Shown: one piece after another, positions 36,177-45,360 of the stretch
How positions within the stretch are numbered: the first letter of the stretch is position 1
Layout of the letters: each line of letters starts with the position of its first letter
NCBI GenBank assembly: GCA_022710585.1
Contig: JAKLGV010000006.1
Span: 1-64,000, forward strand
Reading direction: 5' to 3'
DNA: 64,000 nucleotides
Origin: Deltaproteobacteria bacterium
Lineage (GTDB): Bacteria; Desulfobacterota; Syntrophia; Syntrophales; Smithellaceae
Notes under the pieces: model-generated
Databases searched by the model: none
What the model was told of the DNA's origin: nothing
The model's input: only the letters and a program-made list of their open reading frames with translations
Program-made: the position numbers and the translations under genes

Positions 36177-37082
36177 TTATGCCGTTTGCAGCATTCTCTC
36201 GATGGAGCGTTCTGCCTTTGCGGCGATTTCGGGATCCAGCGTTATTTCATAGGCCAGATTCTCCAGTGACCATAAAACTCTTTCCAGGGTTATTTTCTTC
36301 ATGTCCGCGCAGATCGCCTTGTCCGATGCCGGATAAAAAGTCTTACGGGGGTTTTCTTTCTGCATGCGGTAAATGATGCCGATTTCCGTCCCGATGATAA
36401 ATTCGCTGTCCGTTGAATTCTTAACGTATCTGGCCATCCCTTCCGTGGAGGAAACCATATCGGCCAATGCCGTGATGGACGGTTTGCATTCCGGATGCAC
36501 GATCACCTTTGCTCCGGGGTGCAGGCTTCTGGCTTTCCGGATGTCTTCTGGCGTGATTTCAGCGTGGATGGGGCAGTAGCCTTCCCATAGAATAAAATCG
36601 TGACGCAACTGGGCGGACACATACCGCGCCAGATACTGGTCGGGGACAAAAATGATTTCATTGTTCTGGGGAAGAATTTTCTCGGCCATTTTCAGGGCGT
36701 TGGCGGATGTACAACAGTAATCGCAAAGCGCCTTGACGGCGGCGGAAGAGTTGACATAGCACATGGTAATCGCGCCGGGATGAGCGGACTGAAGAGCCTT
36801 TAAGGCTGCGGCGTCAATCATATCGGCCATCGGACAGCCGGCGTCCTTTTCCGGAAGCAGAACCGTCTTTTGCGGCGATAATATCTTGGCGGTTTCCGCC
36901 ATAAAATGAACGCCGCAGAAAACAATAACAGACGCATCGGTTTTCGCGGCTTCCATGCTCAACCCCAGTGAATCCCCGACGAAATCAGCAATGTCCTGAA
37001 TTTCCGGCAGTTCATAATTGTGCGCCAGAATAACCGCATTTTTTTCTTTCTTCAGTTGGTTGATCTTCTCGGTGATGGTCAT
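36177..37082 (-). CDS. nadA: quinolinate synthase A
   Basis: Condenses iminoaspartate with dihydroxyacetone phosphate to quinolinate for NAD synthesis, using a [4Fe-4S] cluster. 301 residues, the usual length of the short NadA form. Family motifs seen are ILAHNYELPEIQDIADFVGD, FCGVHFMAETAKIL, MCYVNSSAAVKA, VIVHPECKPSI and STEGMARYVKNS, with cluster cysteines in these segments. The start has ATG at 37082 and a promoter TTGACA-N16-TTTAAT 34 bp upstream. Confidence 0.96.
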   Translation of the reverse strand: MTITEKINQLKKEKNAVILAHNYELPEIQDIADFVGDSLGLSMEAAKTDASVIVFCGVHFMAETAKILSPQKTVLLPEKDAGCPMADMIDAAALKALQSAHPGAITMCYVNSSAAVKALCDYCCTSANALKMAEKILPQNNEIIFVPDQYLARYVSAQLRHDFILWEGYCPIHAEITPEDIRKARSLHPGAKVIVHPECKPSITALADMVSSTEGMARYVKNSTDSEFIIGTEIGIIYRMQKENPRKTFYPASDKAICADMKKITLERVLWSLENLAYEITLDPEIAAKAERSIERMLQTA

Positions 37083-37115
37083 TTGGCCTTCATTCCGTTA
37101 TCGTTTTGGTTATCG

Positions 37116-37143
37116 ATTAAAGCAGAAATACGGCATTTGTCAA
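37116..37143 (-). promoter_or_regulatory. sigma70-type promoter of nadA
   Basis: Minus-strand TTGACA (37143-37138), 16-bp spacer, TTTAAT (37121-37116). The -35 is perfect and the -10 matches five of six positions. Position relative to nadA gives a short leader of about 25 nt. Confidence 0.65.
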
Positions 37144-37204
37144 GCGATTAAGAATTGGCAGCCGTGGGTTCAACCGGCCTGTGGCCTTATTCAAAAATAA
37201 TATG

Positions 37205-38335
37205 CTACGGTTTTTCTGCCGTGTCCGACTTTTCTAAATCGGCAAAAATAAGAAGCTTGTCTCCGGGCGATAAAATTTTTGTGCTGGAAATGCCGTTCCA
37301 GAGCATGATGGCTTTCACGGAAACACGAAAACGTTTGGCAATGGTAAATAGCGTATCTCCCTTGCTTACTGTATAAACGGAATTTTCCTTTTCTTTGTGA
37401 TACTGGCTGAGGATATTATTGTATCGCTCCATAAAGCCTGAAGACGCGCCCCGGGGAATTAGGATATTGTATTTGCCGGAATAGAGATGATAATTTTTGA
37501 TCTGAGGGTTGAGGTCTTTAATTAGTTTAAAATACGTATTGGCCGCTTGGGCGATGATATGAAGCGGCACAGGATCGTCCACCGATATTTCAATCGTCTC
37601 ATACGGTAGCGGCTTGTAGAGATCCTCCTCCTTCAGAAAATATCCATATTTCTGGGGATTGGAGAGGATCATTTTTGCGGCCAGTATCCTGAAAACATAT
37701 CGCTGGGTTTCCTCATTCAGATACAGATGGTAGTAATTTTTTTCCTTCTGCATCAGCATCTCCGTTAGCAAACCGTCCTCCCCCATGTTGTAGGCGGCTG
37801 CTGCGAGTGTCCATGATCCGAGAAGAGCGTATAAATCCCCGAAGTATTTCATGGCAGCGTCCGTGGCGGTGAACAAATTGCGGCGCTCATCAATGTTGTT
37901 ATTGATCGTCATGCCGTATCTTTCGCCGGTGCTCTCAATAAACTGCCAGAACCCCACCGCTCCTTTGTTGGATGCCGCCAGAGGCTTCAGGGCGCTTTCC
38001 GCGATAACTACATATTTCAAATCATCGGGAAGCGAATTGTCTTTCAACGCTTTTTCGATATAGGGAAAATAGCGGGAAGAGCGCTTCAGCCAGAGAATAA
38101 CGGTGTCTTGGTCATCAAGCGAAACCAGCAGCTCCCTCTCCAGTCTTTCCTTGACGTCGGTTTCGTTGAGGGGAGCCGGTTCGCCGCAAAAATGAAGCGG
38201 TGCGGTAATTTCCAGCGCCTGCAGAAGGGAATGAACTTCTGAAGCTGGTTTCCCGTTGCCGGCTTCCGAGTTAGTCGTGGTGAGAATCATGGCGATCATG
38301 GTAAAGACTGTTATGATTCGATAGAAATGATTCAA
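37205..38335 (-). CDS. lytic transglycosylase with LysM domain (MltD-like)
   Basis: 376 residues. A signal peptide (about 1-25) is followed by an SLT/GEWL-fold domain (about 95-220), whose catalytic Glu is in YVVIAESALKPLAAS followed by GAVGFWQFIESTGERYGM. The C-terminal LysM domain (about 318-365; YTVSKGDTLFTIAKRF and LSPGDKLLIF) binds peptidoglycan. It would cleave murein strands in the periplasm. The promoter lies just upstream. A weaker LysM-like segment at about 255-300 may be a second repeat. Confidence 0.92.
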   Translation of the reverse strand: MNHFYRIITVFTMIAMILTTTNSEAGNGKPASEVHSLLQALEITAPLHFCGEPAPLNETDVKERLERELLVSLDDQDTVILWLKRSSRYFPYIEKALKDNSLPDDLKYVVIAESALKPLAASNKGAVGFWQFIESTGERYGMTINNNIDERRNLFTATDAAMKYFGDLYALLGSWTLAAAAYNMGEDGLLTEMLMQKEKNYYHLYLNEETQRYVFRILAAKMILSNPQKYGYFLKEEDLYKPLPYETIEISVDDPVPLHIIAQAANTYFKLIKDLNPQIKNYHLYSGKYNILIPRGASSGFMERYNNILSQYHKEKENSVYTVSKGDTLFTIAKRFRVSVKAIMLWNGISSTKILSPGDKLLIFADLEKSDTAEKP

Positions 38336-38355
38336 TGGATTTCTCCTTTTTTATA

Positions 38356-38384
38356 TTTTTACTAGCGTCCGAAAGTTTTGTCAA
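38356..38384 (-). promoter_or_regulatory. promoter of the LysM lytic transglycosylase gene
   Basis: Minus-strand TTGACA (38384-38379), 17-bp spacer, TAAAAA (38361-38356), followed by AAAGGAG before the start at 38335. A perfect -35 and a four-of-six -10 support it. Confidence 0.6.
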
Positions 38385-38478
38385 ACATTTAAGCAATCGT
38401 TATCCCGGGAGTGGTTTCAGAGAAGACCATGGCTTGTTTCTTCTTGCCAATGTCCGGTGTTGATGTTATTCAGATGAC

Positions 38479-40017
38479 ATGAAGAAAATGTTGAATAATC
38501 ATTTCATTTTCTCAAAGAAAGATATCCGGCAGATTGAGAGTCATGGACTGAGATTAATCGATGTGAACCGGCAGCTCGCCGCTTACCGGAAGGGACCGCG
38601 TCATATCCATTTAAACAGACCGTGCGCGATTCGTGACGGGATTATATCAATTTCTCCTGCGGAAAAAAATAAATTGATTGCTCTTTATGAAAAGGAATCC
38701 GCAGGATATAAAATCGTCAAATTCGTTCCGGCGTCCGGCGCTGCCAGTCGCATGTTTGCCGAATGGTTTTCTGCCCTCAACAACGAAGGGTTCGGATCCG
38801 CCAAACTCAATCAGGCTTTCATGCGTGATTTAAGAAAATATCCCTTTTTCGGTTTGTTCAGGCAGGATAATAAAGTTTTTCAGCGCGTCAGGCAAAAGAA
38901 TATCAAAAACATCCTGAATTACATTTTATCGGCGGAAGGCCTGAATTACGGATGGCTGCCCAAGGCACTGATTCCTTTTCATCTCTACGGGAAAAACGAG
39001 ATGCGCACCGCACTGGAGGAGCATCTGTTCGAAGGCGCACTTTATATCCGCTCTCAGCGTAACATTTGCCCCCTGCATTTTACCGTTTCAGCGGAACATA
39101 AAAAAAATATTGTTGAAAAGATAAAATCCGTGAAGGCGTTCTATGAAGATCGCTTCCGGATAAAATATGAAATATCCTTATCGGTTCAGTCGCCGTCAAC
39201 CGATACGCTGGCCGTTGACGAAAATAATCTGCCCCTCAGGGATGGCCGGAAAAACCTGGTTTTCCGCCCTGGTGGCCACGGTTCTCTGCTGGGCAATTTA
39301 AAGAATCTGGACGCGGATTTCATTTTCATCAAAAATATTGACAATATTGCTCCGGAGAAGCTTCTGCAATATATCATTCCCGAAAAGAAGATGATGGGCG
39401 GTCTGGCTGTCCGTCTACAAAAAGAGATTTATTCCGCGGTGCGTCAGTTGAAAAGCGCGAAAGTCGATGCTGTGCAGATCGAAGGAATCATTTCTTTCTG
39501 TTCAAAAAAGTTGAATATCGTTTTCCCGCACGACTTTGACCGGCAATCGCGACGGGACAAAATCAAATTTCTTATCTCAAAATTAAACAGACCCCTGCGC
39601 ATCTGCGCAATGGTCAGAAACGAAGGTGAACCGGGTGGAGGGCCATTCTGGGTGGAAGAAAAAGACGGAACTCAGTCTCTGCAAATTATTGAGAAGGCGC
39701 ATATAGATAAAAGCAATCCTGGGCAGCTAGCCGTATGGGAGAGGTCGCAGTATTTCAATCCGGTCGATATGGTATGCTGCGTCAAAGATTACCGGGGACG
39801 AAAATTTAAACTTCCGGATTATGTTGATCGCAATACTTATCTGATTTCACAGAAGCATGAAAAGGGGAGGGGGATCAACGCGCTGGAAGCGCCCGGCCTC
39901 TGGAACGGCGCCATGGCCAAATGGAACACCGTTTACGTGAAGGCGCCGCTGCTGGTTTTTAATCCGGTGAAAACCGTCAACGATCTTTTACGACCGGAAC
40001 ATAAAATCACAGAATAA
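38479..40017 (+). CDS. DUF4301 family protein
   Basis: 512 residues with no membrane segments. IVKFVPASGAASRMFAEWF near 78-96, GYPKALIPFH-like GWLPKALIPFHLYG, EHLFEGALYI, FRPGGHGSLLGNLKNLDADF and MVRNEGEPGGGPFWV (in pieces) match the DUF4301 family, which is predicted to have a nucleotidyltransferase-like fold; no activity is established. The gene is monocistronic and converges on the PP-loop gene. The open frame begins ATG at 38479 without a strong RBS. Confidence 0.78.
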   Translation: MKKMLNNHFIFSKKDIRQIESHGLRLIDVNRQLAAYRKGPRHIHLNRPCAIRDGIISISPAEKNKLIALYEKESAGYKIVKFVPASGAASRMFAEWFSALNNEGFGSAKLNQAFMRDLRKYPFFGLFRQDNKVFQRVRQKNIKNILNYILSAEGLNYGWLPKALIPFHLYGKNEMRTALEEHLFEGALYIRSQRNICPLHFTVSAEHKKNIVEKIKSVKAFYEDRFRIKYEISLSVQSPSTDTLAVDENNLPLRDGRKNLVFRPGGHGSLLGNLKNLDADFIFIKNIDNIAPEKLLQYIIPEKKMMGGLAVRLQKEIYSAVRQLKSAKVDAVQIEGIISFCSKKLNIVFPHDFDRQSRRDKIKFLISKLNRPLRICAMVRNEGEPGGGPFWVEEKDGTQSLQIIEKAHIDKSNPGQLAVWERSQYFNPVDMVCCVKDYRGRKFKLPDYVDRNTYLISQKHEKGRGINALEAPGLWNGAMAKWNTVYVKAPLLVFNPVKTVNDLLRPEHKITE

Positions 40018-40054
40018 ACACTTCTTCATTACATGCATGGAAAGAGGGGCCTTA

Positions 40055-41032
40055 TCAGCCTTCGATAATCCATGTTCTGCAATTTTCTTTTGAAGTGGCT
40101 TTGGCTTTGATTGTTTTGGATGAATCATGGTGGTGGCAAATGACATCTTCTTCCGTATCATCAGGAGCATCGCTGTAACGCGCGCAAAGCGAGGCGGCAA
40201 TTTGCGCGTCGCTATCCTGTCCGTAAGGAACGACAACCAGCGGGCCGGGAAAACTTTTCATTTTGAGCACCAGATCATCGGCAGTCACCAGTTTTTTCAT
40301 GGCCTCGTTGTCGGCGTTATTGCGGCCGACAATGATTTTGCAGCTCTCAGTCACGCGAAAGTGGCGTCCATATTTAAGAAGTTCGTAATCCCGGTAATTT
40401 CGGTCTTCCTGACGGGCAAATAAATCACGCAGGCGGAGTGAGAAGATGGGATCGGTCAGCAGGCACCCCCCGGCAGGCGGGGCGTAATTGGCGATGCCGA
40501 ATTCCGCGGCCAATTTGATCTGATCTTTGCGGCCCCGTCCCTGAATGGAAAGCAGTCGGGAGCGATCGATGAGGTTTTTCCGTTCCGCCTTGATGGGGGG
40601 CAGCAAGCCGGCGCTGAGCGGGCGCAGAATATAATCGGGATAACCTGAGTTTTTGGCGACGACATAGAGGGATTGTTTGTTCTGGGACATGGGACGCTGT
40701 CCAAGAACCTCCCCGGTAATAATGAAATCGCTGCCCGTTTCTTCCATTTTTTTCCCGGCAAGGTTCAGCATCAGCGTATGGCAGTCTATGCAGGGATTCA
40801 TATTTTTGCCGTAGCCGTAGCGGGGGGATTTCAGCATCTCCAGATGCTCCGCGGTGATATCCTGAATCATCAAAGGCAGGTTGATTTGCTCAATGGCGCT
40901 CTGCGCCTTCCGGGCGTCAAAAAAGGGGGTGACAAATGTCAGACAAAGCACGTCAACATTCTGTCTGCGCATCAATACGGCGGCGAGGATACTGTCCAAG
41001 CCGCCCGAAAAGAGGGCAATGGCCTTCACCAT
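40055..41032 (-). CDS. PP-loop ATP pyrophosphatase, tRNA thiouridylase-like
   Basis: 325 residues. N-terminal PP-loop motif FSGGLDSILAAVL (about 8-20), then NPCIDCHTLML with a CxxC pair and an APPAGGCLLTDP Cys near 195. These are features of MnmA/ThiI-type enzymes that activate tRNA uridine by adenylation and transfer sulfur. The protein is shorter than MnmA and its last 100 residues differ, so it belongs to the MnmA-like group of unknown specificity. It lies 9 bp after the double-LysM gene on the minus strand. Confidence 0.82.
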   Translation of the reverse strand: MVKAIALFSGGLDSILAAVLMRRQNVDVLCLTFVTPFFDARKAQSAIEQINLPLMIQDITAEHLEMLKSPRYGYGKNMNPCIDCHTLMLNLAGKKMEETGSDFIITGEVLGQRPMSQNKQSLYVVAKNSGYPDYILRPLSAGLLPPIKAERKNLIDRSRLLSIQGRGRKDQIKLAAEFGIANYAPPAGGCLLTDPIFSLRLRDLFARQEDRNYRDYELLKYGRHFRVTESCKIIVGRNNADNEAMKKLVTADDLVLKMKSFPGPLVVVPYGQDSDAQIAASLCARYSDAPDDTEEDVICHHHDSSKTIKAKATSKENCRTWIIEG

Positions 41033-41041
41033 AAGACGTTA

Positions 41042-42844
41042 TCAATATCGGGCGATATTGACCGACCACACTTCTTTCAGCAATCCGCGCAGTTCCGGGT
41101 CAATGTCAAAATCAACAACGTATAAATCCTGATTGATTCTCGTGCTGTCGAATTTTAAAGTGTAGGGCGACTGGTTTTTAGCCAATCCGGAAAAGGTGTA
41201 GGGACCATAGGCAAAAGGAACCTGAAGACCTTTTAAAATGCTTTCCATATTCGCTTTCGGTTCGTCGCTGTCGCTGACAAAAATGGTCTCGTTGCCCGCC
41301 TGCTTCAAGGCATTGATGAATTGCGGAGAAAGAGCCTGTGAATAGATGACATATTTCTTGTCTCCCTTGGTCACCAGAACATCCGCCTTGATGGAAAGAT
41401 TAAAGCCGTCTTTCACGGTATCAAACAGTTGAATATCGATGTCTCTCTCGGCGGCGAATCCCAAAGCCGTAACCAGCGCATAGGAAAATTCCTGCGCAGA
41501 CTCTCTGGGGAAAACGGGAATCGGCGGCAGAGAGTAAAGCTCCTCCGGTTTCCCGACCAGCCCTGATTCTTCTGATATTTCGTTGATGATCAAACCATTC
41601 TTCTGATAATAATTCTTTATCGATTTGGGCAGCAGAAGATTATTTTCATCAATCGACCGTATCGTCTGAATCGGTTGGGGACTGCCCGATTTTGAAATGA
41701 TCCAGTCCACCGCCACTTCCACGGGAGGAAGTGCTCCGACGGTCAAGGGTTTTTCGCTTTTCGTCATGTTGTAATTTTTCGTGCCGTTGATGACCTTATT
41801 TAAAATAGAAATGACGTCATCCTCTTTATTCACTTTGACGAGAGAGTAGTTCGTCCAGTTATCGCCGATCATCTTTTTTAAATTGGCGTGGGCGCGATTA
41901 TCCAGGTCTATAAAGACGGTGGTGTTGTCGTCAAATTCAACAACGGGAATCTGAGCGCAATCAATGGTGACCTGACCGGCTTTCGGGATCGGAAGATAAT
42001 AGCTGCCGGTGGTGGCAATGGTGCCGTTCATCTGGCCGATGACTTGCTTCAGCACTGCGAGGCGGGCTTCCGGAGGCATCACTTTCCTGTCTTTGACTTC
42101 AATGATTTTTTCCAGTTGGGACGATTTTTCCGGAGTTGATGCCATCACCCGCGTTGACGTTTCAAACTGATCAGGCGTTTTTACAAATACAGTTTTCCCG
42201 GGCAGTTTAATCACTGTTCCCGTATAAATCCTGTTGACATTTCTGATATGGGGATTGATGGATTTAATGAACTTGACATTTTGCGGGATCTCGATCTCAG
42301 ACACCTTCAGCTCGCGGCGGATAATTTTATATAAAGTATCTCCTCTCTTGATCTTGTAAACTTTTTTCTTTGTCGGCACAGGCTTCTCCGCGGCGACGTA
42401 AGTTTTAACGGGTTTGGGTTTGACGGGTTCCGTGTATTGCTTGGGCGGAGCTTTCGGCATGCGCGGCGGCGTTATTTTGGATTCGGTTTTTACCGTCGGT
42501 TTGGTCTGCTCGACGATTTTTTCTTCAGAGGCTATCTCCGGTTTTCCGGGAATCACCAGCAGTTGTCCCGCTTCCAGATTCTCGAGATCCGGGATGTCGG
42601 GATTCAGTTCTTTAATCAACTGGTAATTTTTCGTGACATCCTTTTCTCTAAGGCCGGGAATCCTTCTGATAATGGTCGAAATGTCCTCACCTTCCTTCAC
42701 CGTGTAGGTATATAGTTTATTGCTGGTAATGGCGGTTTTGCGAAGTTTGATCTGAGCGGTGTCTTCTTTTGCCGCGCATGGTTGGTAAACCAAGGCAATA
42801 GAAGCACAAATAACGGCCAGAAACATAACAAAGCGCTTAAACAT
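41042..42844 (-). CDS. exported double-LysM protein
   Basis: 600 residues. A signal peptide (about 1-25, ending PCAAK) precedes two LysM domains: about 46-97 (YTVKEGEDISTIIRRIPG, LEAGQLLVIPG) and about 162-213 (YKIKRGDTLYKIIRREL, IYTGTVIKLPG), linked by a Pro/Lys-rich stretch. The remaining 380 residues are of no family I recognise; they contain mixed alpha/beta segments. It should sit in the periplasm bound to peptidoglycan. It is upstream of the PP-loop gene, with which it may share a transcript without a functional link. Confidence 0.82.
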   Translation of the reverse strand: MFKRFVMFLAVICASIALVYQPCAAKEDTAQIKLRKTAITSNKLYTYTVKEGEDISTIIRRIPGLREKDVTKNYQLIKELNPDIPDLENLEAGQLLVIPGKPEIASEEKIVEQTKPTVKTESKITPPRMPKAPPKQYTEPVKPKPVKTYVAAEKPVPTKKKVYKIKRGDTLYKIIRRELKVSEIEIPQNVKFIKSINPHIRNVNRIYTGTVIKLPGKTVFVKTPDQFETSTRVMASTPEKSSQLEKIIEVKDRKVMPPEARLAVLKQVIGQMNGTIATTGSYYLPIPKAGQVTIDCAQIPVVEFDDNTTVFIDLDNRAHANLKKMIGDNWTNYSLVKVNKEDDVISILNKVINGTKNYNMTKSEKPLTVGALPPVEVAVDWIISKSGSPQPIQTIRSIDENNLLLPKSIKNYYQKNGLIINEISEESGLVGKPEELYSLPPIPVFPRESAQEFSYALVTALGFAAERDIDIQLFDTVKDGFNLSIKADVLVTKGDKKYVIYSQALSPQFINALKQAGNETIFVSDSDEPKANMESILKGLQVPFAYGPYTFSGLAKNQSPYTLKFDSTRINQDLYVVDFDIDPELRGLLKEVWSVNIARY

Positions 42845-43021
42845 GAATCGACTCCCCCTGGTTACAATATTTTAAATACGTGAATTTGATTGCTTAATTA
42901 CATCAATTCACACGGAAAGTCAATGTCTTAAGTGTGTCTTCTGTTTAGGGAAGGTCGGGAATCAGGCAAAAAGCGAAGGGCGGATATAAATTTTAACAGC
43001 CCGGAAAAATTCCGGCGGATA

Positions 43022-43891
43022 TCAGATGACTTTCTTCATCGCGGCGATCGCAACTTCAATCTGATCATCGGAGGGTTCGCGTGTTGTAATCTTTTGCAGC
43101 ATCAATCCCGGCCAGCTCAGCAGTTGGACAAGTTTGGAGTGATGATATTTGCCGGTAAACCGGATGGCTTCGTAGGATATTCCGGCAACCACCGGCAGAA
43201 GCAATAGTTTATAGATAACCCTGTGAATGAAATCAGGACGTCCCAGCAAGGAAAAAACCAGGATAGAAACAATCATCACAAAAAGGATGAAACTTGTTCC
43301 GCAGCGCGGGTGACGGGTGGAATAATCCTTCACGTTTTCGATGGTCAGCTCCTGTCCGTTTTCCCACGCGAAAACGGTTTTATGCTCCGCGCCGTGATAC
43401 ATGTAAACGCGCTTCATATCATCCATCAGGAGCGTCGCGCCCAGGAAACAGAGAAACATTCCCAGACGAACGCAGCCTTCAAGAATATTCAACAGGAGCA
43501 CGCTGTCGATGTATAATTTGACCTTCGTAAAGAAAAAGGCCGGAATGACGACAAAGAAACAAATGGCGATCGACATGCTGATGGCCAGGGAGAGATACAT
43601 CTGCCAGTCTTTTGGTTTCTGTTCCTCTGCCGACAGAGCGACATCGGCTGAGAACATCAGAGCCTTATAACCGACAATCATCATTTCAAACAAAGTGATG
43701 GTGCCCCGGATGAACATCCATCCCAGAGCCTTGTAGCGTTTAGTCAGGGCAATGTATTCGCGTTCCTGGAAAACAATCTGCTTGTCCGGTGTTCTGACGG
43801 CCGCGGCGATTTTATTGCCATGGCGCATCATGACCCCCTCGATGATCGCCTGCCCGCCTGCAATATCTTCTTTCTCCGGTTTATTTGACAT
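43022..43891 (-). CDS. DUF1385 family membrane protein (YqhQ-like)
   Basis: 289 residues with about five membrane segments. The N-terminal DIAGGQAIIEGVMMRHGNKI is the DUF1385 hallmark, and YHGAEHKTVFAWENG followed by HPRCGTSFILFVMIVSI are the other conserved blocks (His/Glu and Cys). The family is often found near prfA, rpmE or prmC and has no established function. Here it stands alone behind a possible promoter that overlaps an inverted repeat. Confidence 0.88.
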   Translation of the reverse strand: MSNKPEKEDIAGGQAIIEGVMMRHGNKIAAAVRTPDKQIVFQEREYIALTKRYKALGWMFIRGTITLFEMMIVGYKALMFSADVALSAEEQKPKDWQMYLSLAISMSIAICFFVVIPAFFFTKVKLYIDSVLLLNILEGCVRLGMFLCFLGATLLMDDMKRVYMYHGAEHKTVFAWENGQELTIENVKDYSTRHPRCGTSFILFVMIVSILVFSLLGRPDFIHRVIYKLLLLPVVAGISYEAIRFTGKYHHSKLVQLLSWPGLMLQKITTREPSDDQIEVAIAAMKKVI

Positions 43892-43933
43892 CGGTATCCA
43901 ACAGTCCTGAATATTTTTACCGCTGTTTATATG

Positions 43934-43954
43934 ATTTGACGTATCGTGTCAAAT
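43934..43954. promoter_or_regulatory. inverted repeat between divergent genes
   Basis: Arms ATTTGAC and GTCAAAT are separated by 7 bp (centre GTATCGT). On the minus strand the right arm forms a TTGACA -35 with TATAAA 15 bp downstream, directed at the DUF1385 gene. It could be an operator for one or both divergent genes. No regulator is nearby. Confidence 0.4.
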
Positions 43955-44035
43955 TATGATTTACTATTTCGTCATTGAAAGATCAGCGTGCAATGATATA
44001 ATATCACAACTTACAACATAAAAAGGAGATTTCTG

Positions 44036-44254
44036 ATGGCGCAAATGAGTTCGTCTGAGGCATTTATCAAGGAATATCAGGAACGTTTTGAAAAAAAGTT
44101 GAGGGAAAATGAAATTGATCTGCTCGAGCACTGGAAAGCCCAGTTGGATCGCGTCAACACGATGCGTCCGGACAGCGTAGCATCTTTCCAGGTGCAGATT
44201 ACCAAACTGTCGGAGATGATGGCCAACCGAATTAAGGTCTTGAAGAAGGAATAG
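44036..44254 (+). CDS. small helical protein of unknown function
   Basis: 72 residues, almost entirely alpha-helical and highly charged, with AAAAGGAG before the ATG. There are no cysteines and no membrane segment. It ends 1 bp before the HD-domain gene, so the two are translationally coupled, and it may be a partner of that enzyme. I do not recognise the family. Confidence 0.7.
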   Translation: MAQMSSSEAFIKEYQERFEKKLRENEIDLLEHWKAQLDRVNTMRPDSVASFQVQITKLSEMMANRIKVLKKE

Positions 44255-44255
44255 C

Positions 44256-44831
44256 ATGGATAGCCTTGCCAATTTTTTATTTGAAGTGGGGATGCTCAGC
44301 CGGACCCCGCGCAGCGGCTATCAGTTTCTGGGCAGCGGCAGCGAATCGGTCGCGGAGCATATTTTACGCACGGCCTTTGTCGGCTATACCCTCTGCAAGA
44401 TGGACGGCTCCTTGGATGAATTGCGGGTGCTCAAAATGTGCATCCTTCACGATTTGCCGGAAGCGCGAACGGGTGACATGAATTATGTGAATAAAAAATA
44501 TGTTGCGGTCGATGAAGCTAAAGCCGTCCGGGAATTGACCGACGAACTTTTTTTCGGCGACGATATCCGGTCAGTGATCGAAGAATTTAACGCGAAGGAA
44601 ACTCGGGAGTCGCTGGTGGTCCGGGATGCCGATCAAATTGCGCTGATTCTGCAATTGAAGGAATGCGGCGATCTGGGCAATAAATATTCGGACGAGTGGA
44701 TCAGTTTCGCCCTGCGGCGTCTGGTGACCGAGAATGGAAAAAAGCTCGCGGACCGGATTATCAAAACCGATTCATCGCAATGGTGGTTTAAAGATAAAGG
44801 AGACTGGTGGATCAGCGGCAACAGCAAATGA
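44256..44831 (+). CDS. HD-domain phosphohydrolase (YfbR/5'-deoxynucleotidase-like)
   Basis: 191 residues. Metal-binding pattern H...HD...D: His35 in SVAEHILRTAF, HD at 65-66 in MCILHDLPEARTGD, and a later Asp in RDADQIALIL near 127. This arrangement is that of YfbR and HDDC2-type enzymes, which dephosphorylate (deoxy)nucleoside monophosphates. It starts 1 bp after the small helical gene and is followed by a lipoprotein gene 30 bp later. Confidence 0.86.
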   Translation: MDSLANFLFEVGMLSRTPRSGYQFLGSGSESVAEHILRTAFVGYTLCKMDGSLDELRVLKMCILHDLPEARTGDMNYVNKKYVAVDEAKAVRELTDELFFGDDIRSVIEEFNAKETRESLVVRDADQIALILQLKECGDLGNKYSDEWISFALRRLVTENGKKLADRIIKTDSSQWWFKDKGDWWISGNSK

Positions 44832-44861
44832 AACCATTCAATATTTTTAAGGAGCTTATAG

Positions 44862-45296
44862 ATGTTTTCTACAAAGACCAATTCACTCTTCATGTTCGTG
44901 TTGCTGATGTTCGTCGCGTCATGCACGTATCCTTTCAGCAGTCCGGTGATCGCCAAGCCGGATGAATACACGCGTGTCTATGAGGCGAAAGAAAAATTTG
45001 CCTTAAGGGCGGTGGCCAGAGTTATCAAAGAAAAAAGTGTGGGGATCCATGTTGTGATCGATGAGAAAAACCATCGCGTGGATTCAGACTATTTCCTTTC
45101 AGACGGATGGCGAACCAAGGCCACGGCCGTCGTCAAACAAATCAACTGGAAGGAATGCGAAGTTACTCTTTCCGTGATCACGGAGAAGCAAACAAAAGAC
45201 GGCTGGGAAATGAGACGCCTGCTTGAAAAAGATCAGTATGATGTCTTTTTCAATGCTATTGATTTAAAGATTTACGAAGAAATGTCCAGGATTTAA
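44862..45296 (+). CDS. small putative lipoprotein
   Basis: 144 residues with AAGGAGCTT before the ATG. The N-terminal hydrophobic segment ends FVASC, a lipobox-like site with Cys21. The mature part is a mixed alpha/beta domain with no family I recognise. It may follow the HD gene in one transcript and is closed by a long hairpin. Confidence 0.7.
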   Translation: MFSTKTNSLFMFVLLMFVASCTYPFSSPVIAKPDEYTRVYEAKEKFALRAVARVIKEKSVGIHVVIDEKNHRVDSDYFLSDGWRTKATAVVKQINWKECEVTLSVITEKQTKDGWEMRRLLEKDQYDVFFNAIDLKIYEEMSRI

Positions 45297-45301
45297 TAGA
45301 T

Positions 45302-45333
45302 GAGAATAACAGAATTTTCATTCTGTTATTCTC
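45302..45333. terminator. 14-bp hairpin between convergent genes
   Basis: GAGAATAACAGAAT and ATTCTGTTATTCTC pair perfectly around a TTTC loop, 5 bp after the lipoprotein stop and 27 bp before the end of the convergent small gene. The A/T-rich stem can serve both directions. There is no long U-tract on either side, so termination efficiency is uncertain. Confidence 0.6.
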
Positions 45334-45360
45334 CGGCCATGGATTTTGTGTTCAATATTC

